DNA from: Mangrovimicrobium sp033283385
Lineage (GTDB): Bacteria > Pseudomonadota > Gammaproteobacteria > Pseudomonadales > Halieaceae
Reading direction: 5' to 3'
NCBI GenBank assembly: GCA_033283385.1
Contig: JAWMQQ010000004.1
Location: 248,001 to 312,000, forward strand
DNA length: 64,000 nucleotides
Within the stretch, counting starts at the first letter, position 1; each line of letters starts with the position of its first letter. Shown here piece by piece: positions 33,350-44,194 of the stretch. The notes beneath the pieces are model-generated. The model worked only from the letters and a program-made list of their open reading frames with translations, searched no databases and was not told the DNA's origin. Made by a program: the position numbers and the translations under genes.

Positions 33350-35548
33350 ATGCCAGGATTCACCATTAGCAAGCAATTGGCCGTGGCCGCACTGGCGGCC
33401 GCGTCGGTACTTTGCGGCTGCACGGTCGCTAACAACCCCGGGGAGAAGGATATGTCCGGGCCGCCCGTCGCCAGGGTGCAGGACGTCGTCGATACCTACT
33501 GGGGCGTCAAGGTGCACGACCCCTATCGCTATATGGAGAACATGGACGATCCTTACGTCCAGCAGTGGTTCAAGGGGCAGGCCGGGTACGCCGACAGCAT
33601 TCTCGACGCGCTGCCGGAGACCGATGCCCTGTCAGCCCGCCTGCGTGAACTGGATACGGGCAAACCGTACCGGACCTTCGGTATCCGGCGGATGGATGAC
33701 GGCGGACTGTTCTTCGTGCGGATCATGGCGGGGGAGAACCTGGGCAAGCTCTATTACCAGCCCGCCGGCGGCGAACCGCGCCTGCTGGTCGATCCGGAAG
33801 CGCTGGGCGGCGATGGTGAGCAACACTATTCGCTGGAGGTGTATCGCCCCTCGCCGGACGGCCGCCACGTGGTCTACGGCCTCGCCCAGGGCGGCTCGGA
33901 GGAGACCACCTATCACGTCATGGACGTGGCCAGTGGCAAACTGCTCGCCGACCGCATCGGCAATGTCGAGACCGCCTACAATGCCCCGGAGTGGCTCGAT
34001 GACGGCAGCGGCTTCTTCTACAGCCGTCGCCGCGACCTGCCGGCGGACGCGCCCGCGACGGAAATCTACAAACAGACCAGCGTGCGCTTCCACAAACTCG
34101 GCACCGATCCCGCGCAGGACCCGGTGATCGCCGCCCACGCAGTGACCGCGAACGTGCCGATCAGCGACGTCGATTTCCCCAGTATGGTGGTGACACCGGG
34201 CTCCGGCTACGCGGTACTGAAGGTCAAGCACGGCGACTCGCGGGAGATCTCCCTGTACAGCGCGCCGCTGGCCAGCGTGTTTGCCCCGGATACCCCGTGG
34301 CGCCGGGTTTGCGACGCCCAGGACCTGGTGGTCGATTTTGCCGTGCACGGCGACACGATCTACCTGATGACCGGCAAGGACGCGCCCCGCTTCCGGCTGC
34401 TGAGCACCGGGCTGGCCGCGCCGGACTTTGCGGCCGCCGCGGAAGTGATCCCGGCGCGGGATGTCGTGCTGGACGGCCTGTACACCGCGCGTGACGCGCT
34501 CTACCTCGACACGCGGGTGGACGGCGTCAACAAGGTGGAGCGCCTGCCCTACACCGGCGGCAGTCCGCAGCGCCTCCAGGTTCCGGGTGGCGCCGCGGCC
34601 TACGTCAGCTCGATTTCCGACACGCTTCCCGGTGCCTATATCTATGCCGCCGGCTGGACCGTCGGCCCGCTGGTCTACGCCTACGATCCGGCGGACGGGC
34701 GATTCACCGACACCGGGTTGCTGCCCAAAGGCAAGTTCGACGCCCTGCCGGGCTATGTCTCCGAGGAGGTGCTGGTGACCGCGAAGGACGGCGTGAAGGT
34801 GCCGCTGTCCATCATCCGCCGCAGCGATACCAAAATGGATGGCAGCAATCCCACCATCCTGTACGGCTATGGCAGTTACGGCATCTCCATGGATGTGTAC
34901 TTCAATCCGCTGCGACTGGCCTGGCTTGAGCGCGGCGGCATTTTCACCGTCTGCCATGTGCGCGGCGGCGGCGAGTACGGGCAGGCCTGGCACTACGCCG
35001 GCCGCATGCTGAACAAGCCCAATACCTGGAACGATGCCATCGCCTGCGCCGAGTATCTCGAAAGCCACGGATACACCAGCCCGAAACACCTGGCCGTGAT
35101 GGGCGGCAGTGCGGGGGGGATCTTCGCCGGCCGCAGCATCACCGCGCGCCCGGACCTGTTCGGGGCGGCTGTGATACAGGTGGGCATGACCGACGCGCTG
35201 CGTTTCGAGACCACCACCAACGGTGTGCCTAATATCGCCGAATTCGGCACGGTCACGGACGAGGAAGGTTTCCGGGGGTTACAGGCGATGGACGTCCTGT
35301 CGCATGTAAAGGATGGCGTGGCCTATCCGGCGGTGCTGCTGACCCACGGTTACAACGACCCGCGGGTCAATCCCTGGATGTCCGCCAAGCTGACCGCGCG
35401 CCTGCAGGCGGCGAGCACCGGCGGGCCGGTGCTGTTCCGGGTCCAGTACGGCGCGGGGCACGGTATCGGCTCCACCCGCGACCAGGTGCTGCAGGAGGTG
35501 GCGGAGACTTACGCCTTCCTTTTCTGGCAGCTCGGCAAGGAGGGCTGA
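33350..35548 (+). CDS. Prolyl oligopeptidase-family lipoprotein (S9A)
   Basis: A 732-residue serine peptidase with a lipoprotein signal (ISKQLAVAALAAASVLCGC, Cys near residue 24), so probably anchored in the membrane facing the periplasm. A seven-bladed propeller region (about residues 90-440) gates the C-terminal alpha/beta-hydrolase domain. The catalytic triad is Ser587 in GGSAGG, Asp670 in NDPRVNPW and His704 in GAGHGIGS. The PYRYMENMDDP segment near residue 60 is a family hallmark. It cleaves short peptides after proline or related residues. GAAGGAGG precedes the ATG at 33350. A lipoprotein signal is less usual than the plain signal peptides of most S9A enzymes. Confidence 0.92.
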   Translation: MPGFTISKQLAVAALAAASVLCGCTVANNPGEKDMSGPPVARVQDVVDTYWGVKVHDPYRYMENMDDPYVQQWFKGQAGYADSILDALPETDALSARLRELDTGKPYRTFGIRRMDDGGLFFVRIMAGENLGKLYYQPAGGEPRLLVDPEALGGDGEQHYSLEVYRPSPDGRHVVYGLAQGGSEETTYHVMDVASGKLLADRIGNVETAYNAPEWLDDGSGFFYSRRRDLPADAPATEIYKQTSVRFHKLGTDPAQDPVIAAHAVTANVPISDVDFPSMVVTPGSGYAVLKVKHGDSREISLYSAPLASVFAPDTPWRRVCDAQDLVVDFAVHGDTIYLMTGKDAPRFRLLSTGLAAPDFAAAAEVIPARDVVLDGLYTARDALYLDTRVDGVNKVERLPYTGGSPQRLQVPGGAAAYVSSISDTLPGAYIYAAGWTVGPLVYAYDPADGRFTDTGLLPKGKFDALPGYVSEEVLVTAKDGVKVPLSIIRRSDTKMDGSNPTILYGYGSYGISMDVYFNPLRLAWLERGGIFTVCHVRGGGEYGQAWHYAGRMLNKPNTWNDAIACAEYLESHGYTSPKHLAVMGGSAGGIFAGRSITARPDLFGAAVIQVGMTDALRFETTTNGVPNIAEFGTVTDEEGFRGLQAMDVLSHVKDGVAYPAVLLTHGYNDPRVNPWMSAKLTARLQAASTGGPVLFRVQYGAGHGIGSTRDQVLQEVAETYAFLFWQLGKEG

Positions 35549-35563
35549 GGACAACGCGCGCGT

Positions 35564-35872
35564 TCACAGCAGCGCGCGCAAGCCCCAGTAAACCGACATC
35601 GCCACGCCCAGCGTGAGCAGGTGATTGCGGGTTTTCCAGGCGAGTAGCGCCGCCACCGCGAGCGCTACCGCCTCCGGCAGGCTCATCGGCGCGCCCTCCT
35701 CGCCGGACAGCAATAGCGTCACCACCAGCGCCGCCATCACCGAGGGCCCGACATACTCCATGGCCAGGGTGACCCGCGGCGGCAGCCGGCGGTTGGCCAG
35801 CGCGAGGATGAACAGCGCCCGGCTGGCGTAGGTGCCGATGCCGGAAATGAGTATCGCGAGGAAGCCGGTCAC
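35564..35872 (-). CDS. azlD: AzlD-family branched-chain amino acid transport subunit
   Basis: A 102-residue membrane protein with three to four hydrophobic segments (FLAILISGIGTYASRALFIL, then SVMAALVVTLLL, VALAVAALLAWKT and GVAMSVYWGLRALL). This is the AzlD type that pairs with AzlC. GTG 35872 overlaps the azlC stop by four bases (GTGA), implying coupled translation and a stoichiometric complex. The pair is thought to export branched-chain amino acids or related compounds. It ends 16 bp from the convergent oligopeptidase gene. Confidence 0.85.
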   Translation of the reverse strand: MTGFLAILISGIGTYASRALFILALANRRLPPRVTLAMEYVGPSVMAALVVTLLLSGEEGAPMSLPEAVALAVAALLAWKTRNHLLTLGVAMSVYWGLRALL

Positions 35873-36549
35873 CGCCGCAGGCCCTCGAACAGCATGCCGA
35901 ACCCGACGCCGGCTCCGGCGCCCAGCAACAGGCCTGAGCGGTGCGGCAGGTCGGCGCCCAGCCACGCAACCAGCGCGGCGATCAGCGCCGCGACCGCCTT
36001 GGGCCAGCGGTCCACGCCCATCACCAGCAGCGCCAGGAACATCACCGGTACGGCGAAGCCCAGGTGCCACTGCGCGGGTACCACCGGCCCGAGAAACAGC
36101 GCCGCCCCGCAGGCCGCGACCCACAGCGACCAGAAGGTAATGCCCACCGAGAGATAGTAGAGGCGGAACTCGCGCGGCGGCAGCGCGGTGCGCAGCATGC
36201 ACAGCGCGAATACCTGGTCGATCAGGAAATAGGAGCCGACCCAGCGGAACCAGCCGGGCTGCTGCTGGAAGGCCGGCGCCATCGCGGCGGAATACATCAG
36301 GTGGCGGGCGTTGACGATCAGCGCCGCGGTCACCGCGGCGGCGGCCGCGGCGCCGTCGTTGAGCAGGGTGATCAGCGTCAGCTGCGAGGCGCCGCCGTAG
36401 ATCACCCATGAGCTGCTCCAGCCGAGCAGGGGAAGCAGGCTCGACTGCAGGATCGTGACTCCCAACACCAGTGCAAAGGGGATGGCGGGTATAAAAAGGG
36501 GCAGCGCGTCGGCGATACCCCGGCGGACGATGGCGCGGCTGTCGGACAT
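35869..36549 (-). CDS. azlC: AzlC-family branched-chain amino acid permease
   Basis: A 226-residue inner-membrane protein with about six to eight hydrophobic segments. The segments GWSSSWVIYGGASQLTLITLL and VNARHLMYSAAMAP are AzlC signatures. AzlC is the large subunit of a two-part exporter with AzlD, encoded immediately downstream. No regulator gene (such as an Lrp type) is adjacent; the gene is divergent from the DUF1214-like gene at 36669, with a 119-bp spacer. Confidence 0.88.
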   Translation of the reverse strand: MSDSRAIVRRGIADALPLFIPAIPFALVLGVTILQSSLLPLLGWSSSWVIYGGASQLTLITLLNDGAAAAAAVTAALIVNARHLMYSAAMAPAFQQQPGWFRWVGSYFLIDQVFALCMLRTALPPREFRLYYLSVGITFWSLWVAACGAALFLGPVVPAQWHLGFAVPVMFLALLVMGVDRWPKAVAALIAALVAWLGADLPHRSGLLLGAGAGVGFGMLFEGLRR

Positions 36550-36641
36550 AGGCTGCTAGTCTAGGTCCGGCGGGTAGCGAGCGCCATCCGTATCTTGCGC
36601 TTGCGCCGCTACGCCCCAGCGTTTAATGTGAAACCTCTGTT

Positions 36642-36647
36642 TATAAT
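36642..36647 (+). promoter_or_regulatory. -10 box upstream of the third DUF1214-like gene
   Basis: A perfect TATAAT lies 21 bp before the ATG at 36669. The surrounding TTATAATCAT is identical to the ten bases around the -10 box of the acyl-CoA synthetase (27248-27257). No good -35 box is visible. Confidence 0.4.
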
Positions 36648-36668
36648 CATAAGAATGGCGGTGAGTGG

Positions 36669-37841
36669 ATGGGCGATACCCTCGGCCCCTGGGCGGACTA
36701 TGTCGAGCTGCTGAAACCCGGCGGCGACCTGCTGGACCTCACCTGGCGCCCCGACGACCCCGAGTACCGCGCCGATGTCTATCGCCAGCTGGCGATGAAC
36801 CTCTCCTACGCCTATTTCCAGTACTTCCAGTCGGACCCGCTGCACCCGGAGTTCATGCCGCTGTGGAATTCCGTCTACCTGCTGCAGCCGAATCCCGACG
36901 ACGTGTATTACTACGCGCCTATCGACGGCAGGCACGGCTACCGCATCACCGGCGACCGCGGCGGTACCTACATGCTCCACTTCCAGTTCGGCGCCGGCAT
37001 GATGGGCATGGTCTATCCGCCGGGGCAGCAGATCAGCTATGTCGATTCGCGCGAACTGGACGTTGGCGCCGATGGCCGTTTCGAGTTTATCGCCAGTGAA
37101 ACCCGGCCGGAGGGTTACGACGGTGTGTGGCACCAGCTGGACCCGTCCTGCGATTTCATGATGGTGCGCATGCGCTCCTATGACTGGGGCGGCGAGGCCG
37201 ATACCCGGCTGGCGATCGAATGCCTGGACGCACCGCCGCTCAAGCCGCGTATGGACGCCGGGCAGATCGACGAGAAACTGCGCGCCATGTTCACCCTGTC
37301 CGAGCGCTGGAGCCGGCTGTGGTTCGAGTACCAGCTCAACCTGGTCGACCACCTTGGCAGCAACGTGTTCGAACTAAACCGCTTCGAGGGCATGGGCATC
37401 CAGAACCAGGACTACTGGACCGCGGTGTTCGAACTGGAGGAGGGCGAGGCGCTGCTGCTGGAGACAGACCTGCCTGCGCAGCGCCGCTACTGGAACGTGC
37501 AGCTCAACGACCCGTACTTCAACGCCGTGGAATTCGTGTACCGGCAGACCAGCCTGAACGGCCACACCGCCAGCGTCGACGCGGACGGCCGCTTCCGCGC
37601 GTTGATCGCGCTGGAAGACCCGGGTGTCGCCAACTGGCTGGACCCGGGCGGCTTCCGCCAGGGCACGGTGTTCGGCCGCTGGATGGAGTGCGACGGCGCG
37701 CCGGTGCCGACGCTGACCCGCCTGCCGCTGGCGGAACTCGAATCGCGACTGCCCGCGAGCATGGCTCGGGTGACACCGGATCAACGCGCGCAGGCGCTGC
37801 GCGAGCGCCGCCTCGGCGCGCAACTGCGCCGCCGCTGGTAA
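36669..37841 (+). CDS. DUF1214-like protein, third copy
   Basis: A 390-residue protein distantly related to the tandem pair at 4881-7473. They share the late ALEDPGVANWLDPGGFRQ / HRDPGVHNWLDTGGLNR block (about residue 321 here) and the following GRW or GHRW. The N-terminal half is helical (VYRQLAMNLSYAYFQYFQS), the middle beta-rich. No signal peptide. The ATG at 36669 follows GGCGGTGAG. It is followed 18 bp later by a sulfotransferase-family gene, the same pairing of families as in the TonB operon. Function unknown. Identity to the family is by motif and neighbourhood. Confidence 0.65.
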   Translation: MGDTLGPWADYVELLKPGGDLLDLTWRPDDPEYRADVYRQLAMNLSYAYFQYFQSDPLHPEFMPLWNSVYLLQPNPDDVYYYAPIDGRHGYRITGDRGGTYMLHFQFGAGMMGMVYPPGQQISYVDSRELDVGADGRFEFIASETRPEGYDGVWHQLDPSCDFMMVRMRSYDWGGEADTRLAIECLDAPPLKPRMDAGQIDEKLRAMFTLSERWSRLWFEYQLNLVDHLGSNVFELNRFEGMGIQNQDYWTAVFELEEGEALLLETDLPAQRRYWNVQLNDPYFNAVEFVYRQTSLNGHTASVDADGRFRALIALEDPGVANWLDPGGFRQGTVFGRWMECDGAPVPTLTRLPLAELESRLPASMARVTPDQRAQALRERRLGAQLRRRW

Positions 37842-37859
37842 TTACCACAGGGAGAACAC

Positions 37860-39041
37860 ATGGCCTGGGACGAGAAATGGAAATCGCCGGCGCAGTTTTA
37901 CGGCAGCGAGGACTACCTGCACGATGCGGCGACGGCCATGACCGGCCTCGACGACTTCGGCGATGACGCCTACCGCACTGGCCTGGCCGTAGTGCTCGCC
38001 TCGATGGACGCGGACCCGCGCTTCACCGAGTCCGGCCGCGAGCTGGCCTGGCACGCGGTGCTGCTGACCCTGATGGCGCGCCTCTACGCCCAGCAGGGCT
38101 GGAAAGAGCATCCCCAGTGGAAGGACCGGCGCATCGAGAAGCCGGTGATCATTACCGGCCTGGTGCGCTCCGGCACCACCGCCCTGCACAAGCTGATGGG
38201 CGCCGACCCGCAGTTCCAGGGCCTGGAGCACTGGCTCACCGTCGCCCCCATGCCGCGCCCGCCGCGCGACACCTGGGAGTCGCACCCGGCCTACCAGCGT
38301 GCGCTCAACTACCTGGCCCGGCTGTTCGGCGTCTCGCCGGAGGCGGCGGCCACCCACAACATCGTCGCCCACGAGTTCGACGAGTGCCTGGAGCTGCAGC
38401 GGCAGAACTTCGTCAGCAACCGCTGGGCCTGCACCTGGTACTCCGGCGGCTACGACGCCTGGTGGCAGGGCCAGGACGAGCGCGCCACCTTCGACCGCTA
38501 CGTCGACAACCTCAAGCTGATCGCCTGCTACGACGATCGGCGCTGGCTGCTGAAAAACCCCGGCACCTCGGGCCAGCTGGCCTGGGTGTTCGAGCACTTC
38601 CCGGACGCGTGTATCGTGCAGATGCACCGCCACCCGCTGCGCGCGGTGCCCTCGATCAGCAGCACCATCCAGTTCATCCACCGGGCCTTCGAGGGCGAGG
38701 GCGCGCAGGTCACCGCCCCGCTGCTGGGAGTGCGCGAGATGCACAAGTGGATCGACATGATCGAGGCCGGCACCCCGGTGCGCGAGCAGCACGAGAGCCG
38801 GTTCATGGACGTGCACCACAAGGACCTGCACGCCGACCCGATGAAGACTATCAAGGCCATCTACGAGCGCTTCGACCTGCGGATGTCCGCCGAGGCCGAG
38901 CGGCTGATCGCCGAGCGCATCCGCGCCAACCCGGAAGGGCAGGTGGAGCACCGCTATGACCTGGCCGACTTCGGGCTCTCCGAGGCCGGCATCCTGGAGC
39001 GCTATCGCTGGTATATTGAACGCTACCGGCCACAGTTATAG
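37860..39041 (+). CDS. Sulfotransferase-family protein (Sulfotransfer_3 type)
   Basis: A 393-residue protein with RIEKPVIITGLVRSGTTALH near residue 93, the same IEKP...RSGTT phosphosulfate loop as the gene at 705. WLLKNPGTSGQLAWVFEHFPD and HRHPLRAVPSISS near residue 260 give the second nucleotide-binding region. No signal peptide. AGGGAG precedes the ATG at 37860. It sits 18 bp after a DUF1214-like gene and 10 bp before a zinc alcohol dehydrogenase gene, so the three form an operon. In such operons the enzyme may sulfate an alcohol on a hydrophobic compound, but no reaction is proven. Confidence 0.8.
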   Translation: MAWDEKWKSPAQFYGSEDYLHDAATAMTGLDDFGDDAYRTGLAVVLASMDADPRFTESGRELAWHAVLLTLMARLYAQQGWKEHPQWKDRRIEKPVIITGLVRSGTTALHKLMGADPQFQGLEHWLTVAPMPRPPRDTWESHPAYQRALNYLARLFGVSPEAAATHNIVAHEFDECLELQRQNFVSNRWACTWYSGGYDAWWQGQDERATFDRYVDNLKLIACYDDRRWLLKNPGTSGQLAWVFEHFPDACIVQMHRHPLRAVPSISSTIQFIHRAFEGEGAQVTAPLLGVREMHKWIDMIEAGTPVREQHESRFMDVHHKDLHADPMKTIKAIYERFDLRMSAEAERLIAERIRANPEGQVEHRYDLADFGLSEAGILERYRWYIERYRPQL

Positions 39042-39051
39042 GGAGACCGCC

Positions 39052-40059
39052 ATGCGCGCAGCCGTATTCAATGCCGTGGGCCAGCCGCTGGAAATCCGCG
39101 AGCTGCCCGACCCCGAACCCGGGCCCGGCGAAGTGGTGCTGCGCATCGAGCGCTGCGGCATCTGCGGCACCGACCTGCACTTCACCGATGGCTCCGGCGC
39201 CACTTACGAGCTGGGCTCCGTACCCGGGCACGAGAGCGGCGCCGAGGTGGTCGCCCTCGGCAAGGGGGTGGATTTCCTCAAGGTGGGCGATCGCGTGGTG
39301 CCGCACCCGGCGCGCGGCTGCGGCAGCTGCGCCGAGTGCCTGTCGGGCTCGCCCTTCTGGTGCAGCCAGACCCGCTTCAACATGGGCGGCTTCAGCCAGT
39401 ACAAGGTATCCGGCGCGCGCGCCTGCATCCCGCTGCCCGACGGCCTGTCGCTGGCGGACGCCGCCATCGTCGAGCCGCTGACCTGCGGCCTGCACGGGGT
39501 CAGCCTGGCGGCGCCGCGTCCCGGCGCCCCGGTACTGGTGATCGGCGCGGGGCCAATCGGGCTGGCGGCGATCTTCTGGGCCCGGCGCCTGGGGGCCGGC
39601 CGCATCGTCGCGGCGGCGCGCTCGACCCGCCACGAGGAGATGGCAATGGTGATGGGCGCGGACGCGTTCCTGCCCATGGACGAGGCGTTTCCCGCGCGCC
39701 TGCAGGAGGCGCTGGGCGGCGCCCCGGAGCTGGTGCTGGAGTGCGCCGGCGCGCCGGGGTTGATCTCGACATCAGCGGAGCTGGTGCGCCCGCGCGGCAC
39801 GATCATGGTGCTCGGGCTCTGCTTCCATGCCGAGGCGTTCGTGCCCGCCACGGCGGCCCTCAAGGAGGTCACCGTGCGATTTGCCATGGGTACCCTGTTG
39901 TCTGAGTTCCGTGTTGTCGCCGATACTCTGGCTTCCGGGCATGTGGAACCACTGGCGATGGTGACCGACACGGTCTCACTGGACGAGCTGCCGGCGAGCT
40001 TCGAGGCGCTGCGCCGCCCGGGGTCACAGTGCAAGGTATTGGTGGATCCCTGGCGCTGA
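39052..40059 (+). CDS. Zinc-dependent medium-chain alcohol dehydrogenase
   Basis: A 335-residue MDR enzyme. Catalytic-zinc ligands are Cys in GICGTD, His-Glu in PGHESGAE and Glu in IVEPL. The structural zinc loop is GCGSCAECLSGSPFWC, with four Cys. The NAD-binding glycine motif is VIGAGPIGLAA, and AARSTRHEEM follows. Length and motifs fit threonine/sorbitol dehydrogenase-like enzymes that oxidise secondary alcohols. It is the third gene of the DUF1214/sulfotransferase operon and may oxidise the same compound on which the other two act. The substrate is not evident. Confidence 0.9.
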   Translation: MRAAVFNAVGQPLEIRELPDPEPGPGEVVLRIERCGICGTDLHFTDGSGATYELGSVPGHESGAEVVALGKGVDFLKVGDRVVPHPARGCGSCAECLSGSPFWCSQTRFNMGGFSQYKVSGARACIPLPDGLSLADAAIVEPLTCGLHGVSLAAPRPGAPVLVIGAGPIGLAAIFWARRLGAGRIVAAARSTRHEEMAMVMGADAFLPMDEAFPARLQEALGGAPELVLECAGAPGLISTSAELVRPRGTIMVLGLCFHAEAFVPATAALKEVTVRFAMGTLLSEFRVVADTLASGHVEPLAMVTDTVSLDELPASFEALRRPGSQCKVLVDPWR

Positions 40060-40080
40060 AATATATTTTCAAAAGTGGCT

Positions 40081-40110
40081 TTGCCGCGGGCGCGCGGTAG
40101 TGCATTATAC
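40081..40110 (+). promoter_or_regulatory. Sigma-70-type promoter of the ArsB/NhaD-like permease gene
   Basis: TTGCCG (40081-40086) and TTATAC (40105-40110) are separated by 18 bases. The start would fall near 40117, about 42 bases before the ATG at 40159. The segment is AT-rich compared with its surroundings. Confidence 0.45.
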
Positions 40111-40158
40111 GCAAACTAACAATCATGTTTGTTTGTTTTCATTTCCAGGGGGCTGGCT

Positions 40159-41490
40159 ATGGAACACCTGACCTTCGACACGCCAATGCTGGTGTCGGCG
40201 ATCATCCTTGCGTGTACGTTCATCGGTATCTTCACCGAACAGCTGCACGACATCGAACGCGCCAAGTTCGCCATGGCCGGTGCCGGCGCGATGATGCTCG
40301 CCGGCCAGTACTACGGCTTCTACGATCCCGAGATGGCCATGCACGCGGTGGACTGGAACGTGGTCTTCCTGCTCGGCTGCATGATGGCCATCGTCGCCAT
40401 CATGATCCCCACCGGGGGCTTCGAGTGGCTGGCATTCCGCATCGCCAACCTCAGCAAGGGCAGGCTCTACGTGCTGCTGGTGCTGACCGGCACGGCGGTG
40501 ACGGTGATATCGCTGCTGCTGGACAACGTCACCACCGTGGTGATCTTCGGCCCGCTGATCATCCTCATCGCCCAGACCCTGAAGGTGAGCCCGGTGCCCT
40601 ACCTGCTGGCCGCGGCCCTGCTCTCGGACACCGGCGGCGTGGCGACCCTGGTGGGCGACCCGCCCAACCTGATGATCGGCTCGGCGGCAGAGATCGACTT
40701 CAACACATTCTTCATACACATGGGCGGCGTGGTGTTCGTCGCCTGGGTGGCGACGCTGATCTCGCTGAAGTTCTTCTTCCGCAAGGAGCTGGCAGTGAAG
40801 CCCGCCGCGGAATTTACCGAGAAGGCTGAAATCCGCGACCGGCGTGTCTGGAACTCGGCCCTGTGGGTGATGGCGGGCATGGTGGTGTTGTTCATCTTCC
40901 ACGACCACCTCGGCTGGCAGCCATGGGTGGTGTCCGCTGCGGGCTTGACGGCGCTGCTGTTCCTGGCCCGCCACGTGGAGATGGACACCGCGATGGAACA
41001 CGTGGAGGTGCCGTTGCTGATCTTCTTCATCTCCCTGTTCATCCTGATCGGCGGTGTGGAGCGCAGCCACTTCCTCGAGTGGGTCGGCCAGTTCATCGAA
41101 CCCTTCGTGCAGCAGGACCTGCTGGTCGCCACCCTGGTGCTGATGTGCTCCGCGGCCGTGCTCTCGGCGCTGATCGACAATATCCCGTTCACCGCCGCGA
41201 TGATCCCCATCCTGCTGGAGCTGGATACCAAGGGCATCAACGTGACCCCGCTGTGGTGGGCGCTGGCGATCGGCGTGGGTATGGGCGGCAACGGCACCCA
41301 TGTGGGCTCCACCGCCAACGTGTTCATCGTCACCATCTCCGAGCGGCTGGCCAAGCAGACGGGCGATCCGAGCATGGCGATCACCCCCGGCCTGTGGGCG
41401 CGCAAGGGCCTGCCGGCGATGCTGCTGACGCTGCTGGTGTCGGGGATAGTCCTGACGCTGTTCTTCGACTTCTTCAGCAGGCCGCTTTAG
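40159..41490 (+). CDS. ArsB/NhaD-type ion transporter (SLC13-like permease)
   Basis: A 443-residue inner-membrane protein with about eleven hydrophobic segments in two repeats. The family signatures are LLDNVTTVVIFGPLI with VGDPPNLMIGSAA, and in the second half ALIDNIPFTAAMIPIL with GMGGNGTHVGSTANVFIV. These reentrant loops form the ion pathway in the ArsB/NhaD (IT) superfamily. Length and lack of arsenic genes nearby favour a Na+/H+ antiporter or an organic-anion carrier over arsenite export. The ATG at 40159 follows AGGGGG and is preferred over an upstream ATG. Its end overlaps the convergent AraC gene by 17 bases. Confidence 0.85.
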   Translation: MEHLTFDTPMLVSAIILACTFIGIFTEQLHDIERAKFAMAGAGAMMLAGQYYGFYDPEMAMHAVDWNVVFLLGCMMAIVAIMIPTGGFEWLAFRIANLSKGRLYVLLVLTGTAVTVISLLLDNVTTVVIFGPLIILIAQTLKVSPVPYLLAAALLSDTGGVATLVGDPPNLMIGSAAEIDFNTFFIHMGGVVFVAWVATLISLKFFFRKELAVKPAAEFTEKAEIRDRRVWNSALWVMAGMVVLFIFHDHLGWQPWVVSAAGLTALLFLARHVEMDTAMEHVEVPLLIFFISLFILIGGVERSHFLEWVGQFIEPFVQQDLLVATLVLMCSAAVLSALIDNIPFTAAMIPILLELDTKGINVTPLWWALAIGVGMGGNGTHVGSTANVFIVTISERLAKQTGDPSMAITPGLWARKGLPAMLLTLLVSGIVLTLFFDFFSRPL

Positions 41491-42454
41491 CGGGGTTGCC
41501 TGCCTCTCTGGCGGGGGTGGCCTGGTATTGCCGCGCGTAGGTGCGCGGCGAGAGGCCGTACTGCTGCTGGAAACGGCGTGAGAAATGGCTGGGGTTGAGG
41601 TAGCCCACTTCGTAGCAGGCGCTGGTGACGCTGCGGCCGGCGGCCATCAGCTCCCGTGCCCGCTCCAGGCGGCGCTGCTGGATGTACTCCATCGGCCCCA
41701 CGCCCATGGCGTCGCTGAACTGCTGGTAGAACTTGCTGCGCGACATGCAGGCGATCCGGCAGAGCGTGCTGACCTCGATGGCTTCCGCGAGGTGGAGCTC
41801 GATATACCCCAGCGCCTCGGCCAGGCCGAAGGCGGTGGGGTCGGTGGCAGCGCAGTGGCGGATGAATTCCCGGCCCCGCTGCCGCAACATGCGGGTCAGC
41901 AATTCGGTGACGCCGAGGTCCAGCACCAGGTCGCGGTCGTCGTCGTTGCCGAGGAAGCAGCTGACGATACGCGCCAGCAACTGCTGGGTCGCCTCGGTGT
42001 GGTACAGGTGTAACACCTGGTCCTCGCGCGGCGACCACTCGCCGACTGCCTGCGGCAGCGGATGGTGCTGGTTGAGGCGTTCGCACTCCAACTGCAGGCG
42101 CTCCCGGGGAATGCTCAGGGTCAGGCAGGTGGTGGGCTTGTCCGCCGAGGCCTCGGGGAAGTCGATGGCCACCGATTCGCCCGGCGCCATGACGAAGGAT
42201 TCGTGGGGCAGGAAGGGCGCGTCCTCCACGCCGCGGCCGTGCAATACCTTGCGCCCGCTGATCATCCCGCAGTAGAGCAGCTGGTCGGCGTCCAGGCGCA
42301 CCCGCTCGGCGACGGCGTAGGTATCGTAGATTGAAAGCTCCGCGCTATGGCGCTCGAACAGCGTGCGGTTTTCCACCAGCTCGCGAGGCTCCGGGCGAAT
42401 GCCCCGGTTGGGCCGGACCCGGTCGACCCGGCAGGCCAGTTCTTCTGTGTGCAT
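41474..42454 (-). CDS. AraC-family transcriptional regulator
   Basis: A 326-residue regulator: an N-terminal AraC_N-like sensing region (about residues 40-200) and two C-terminal HTHs. The first HTH is in ISTLCRIACMSRSKFYQQFS-type sequence (here EVSTLCRIACMSRSKFYQQF) and the second in SVTSACYEVGYLNPSHFSRR, with the conserved YGLSPRTYARQY end. It is divergent from the aldehyde dehydrogenase gene, with 199 bp between the starts, so an activator of that gene is likely. The inducer may be an alcohol or aldehyde. It overlaps the permease gene at its 3' end. Confidence 0.9.
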   Translation of the reverse strand: MHTEELACRVDRVRPNRGIRPEPRELVENRTLFERHSAELSIYDTYAVAERVRLDADQLLYCGMISGRKVLHGRGVEDAPFLPHESFVMAPGESVAIDFPEASADKPTTCLTLSIPRERLQLECERLNQHHPLPQAVGEWSPREDQVLHLYHTEATQQLLARIVSCFLGNDDDRDLVLDLGVTELLTRMLRQRGREFIRHCAATDPTAFGLAEALGYIELHLAEAIEVSTLCRIACMSRSKFYQQFSDAMGVGPMEYIQQRRLERARELMAAGRSVTSACYEVGYLNPSHFSRRFQQQYGLSPRTYARQYQATPAREAGNPAKAAC

Positions 42455-42653
42455 ACGCCACCCGACAGCAGCCTTTCTTATTGTCCCAGTATAGTCGCAC
42501 CCGCCGGCGCTTTACGGAACCCTCGGGCAAGCATTCTGGACGCTCAGTCAAGTCGCGCCGCGCGCGCGGGTCTACGCTTGGGGTGAATCATCCCGGGCCT
42601 GCCGGCGGTGGCCGGTACTCGCCCCCAACATAATTATTCCTGGAGCAGCCGAC

Positions 42654-44174
<1,521 letters not shown>

Positions 44175-44194
44175 CTCACCTCCAGGCCCTCCCT

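Noticed and set aside
35555..35579. CGCGCGCG-type inverted repeat between the oligopeptidase and azlD genes
   Set aside because: Simple alternating GC repeats pair by chance in this composition; no T-run and it enters the azlD coding region.
40159..41490. Arsenite efflux pump (ArsB)
   Set aside because: No ars genes or arsenic-regulator neighbours; the family signature is shared by Na+/H+ antiporters and anion carriers.
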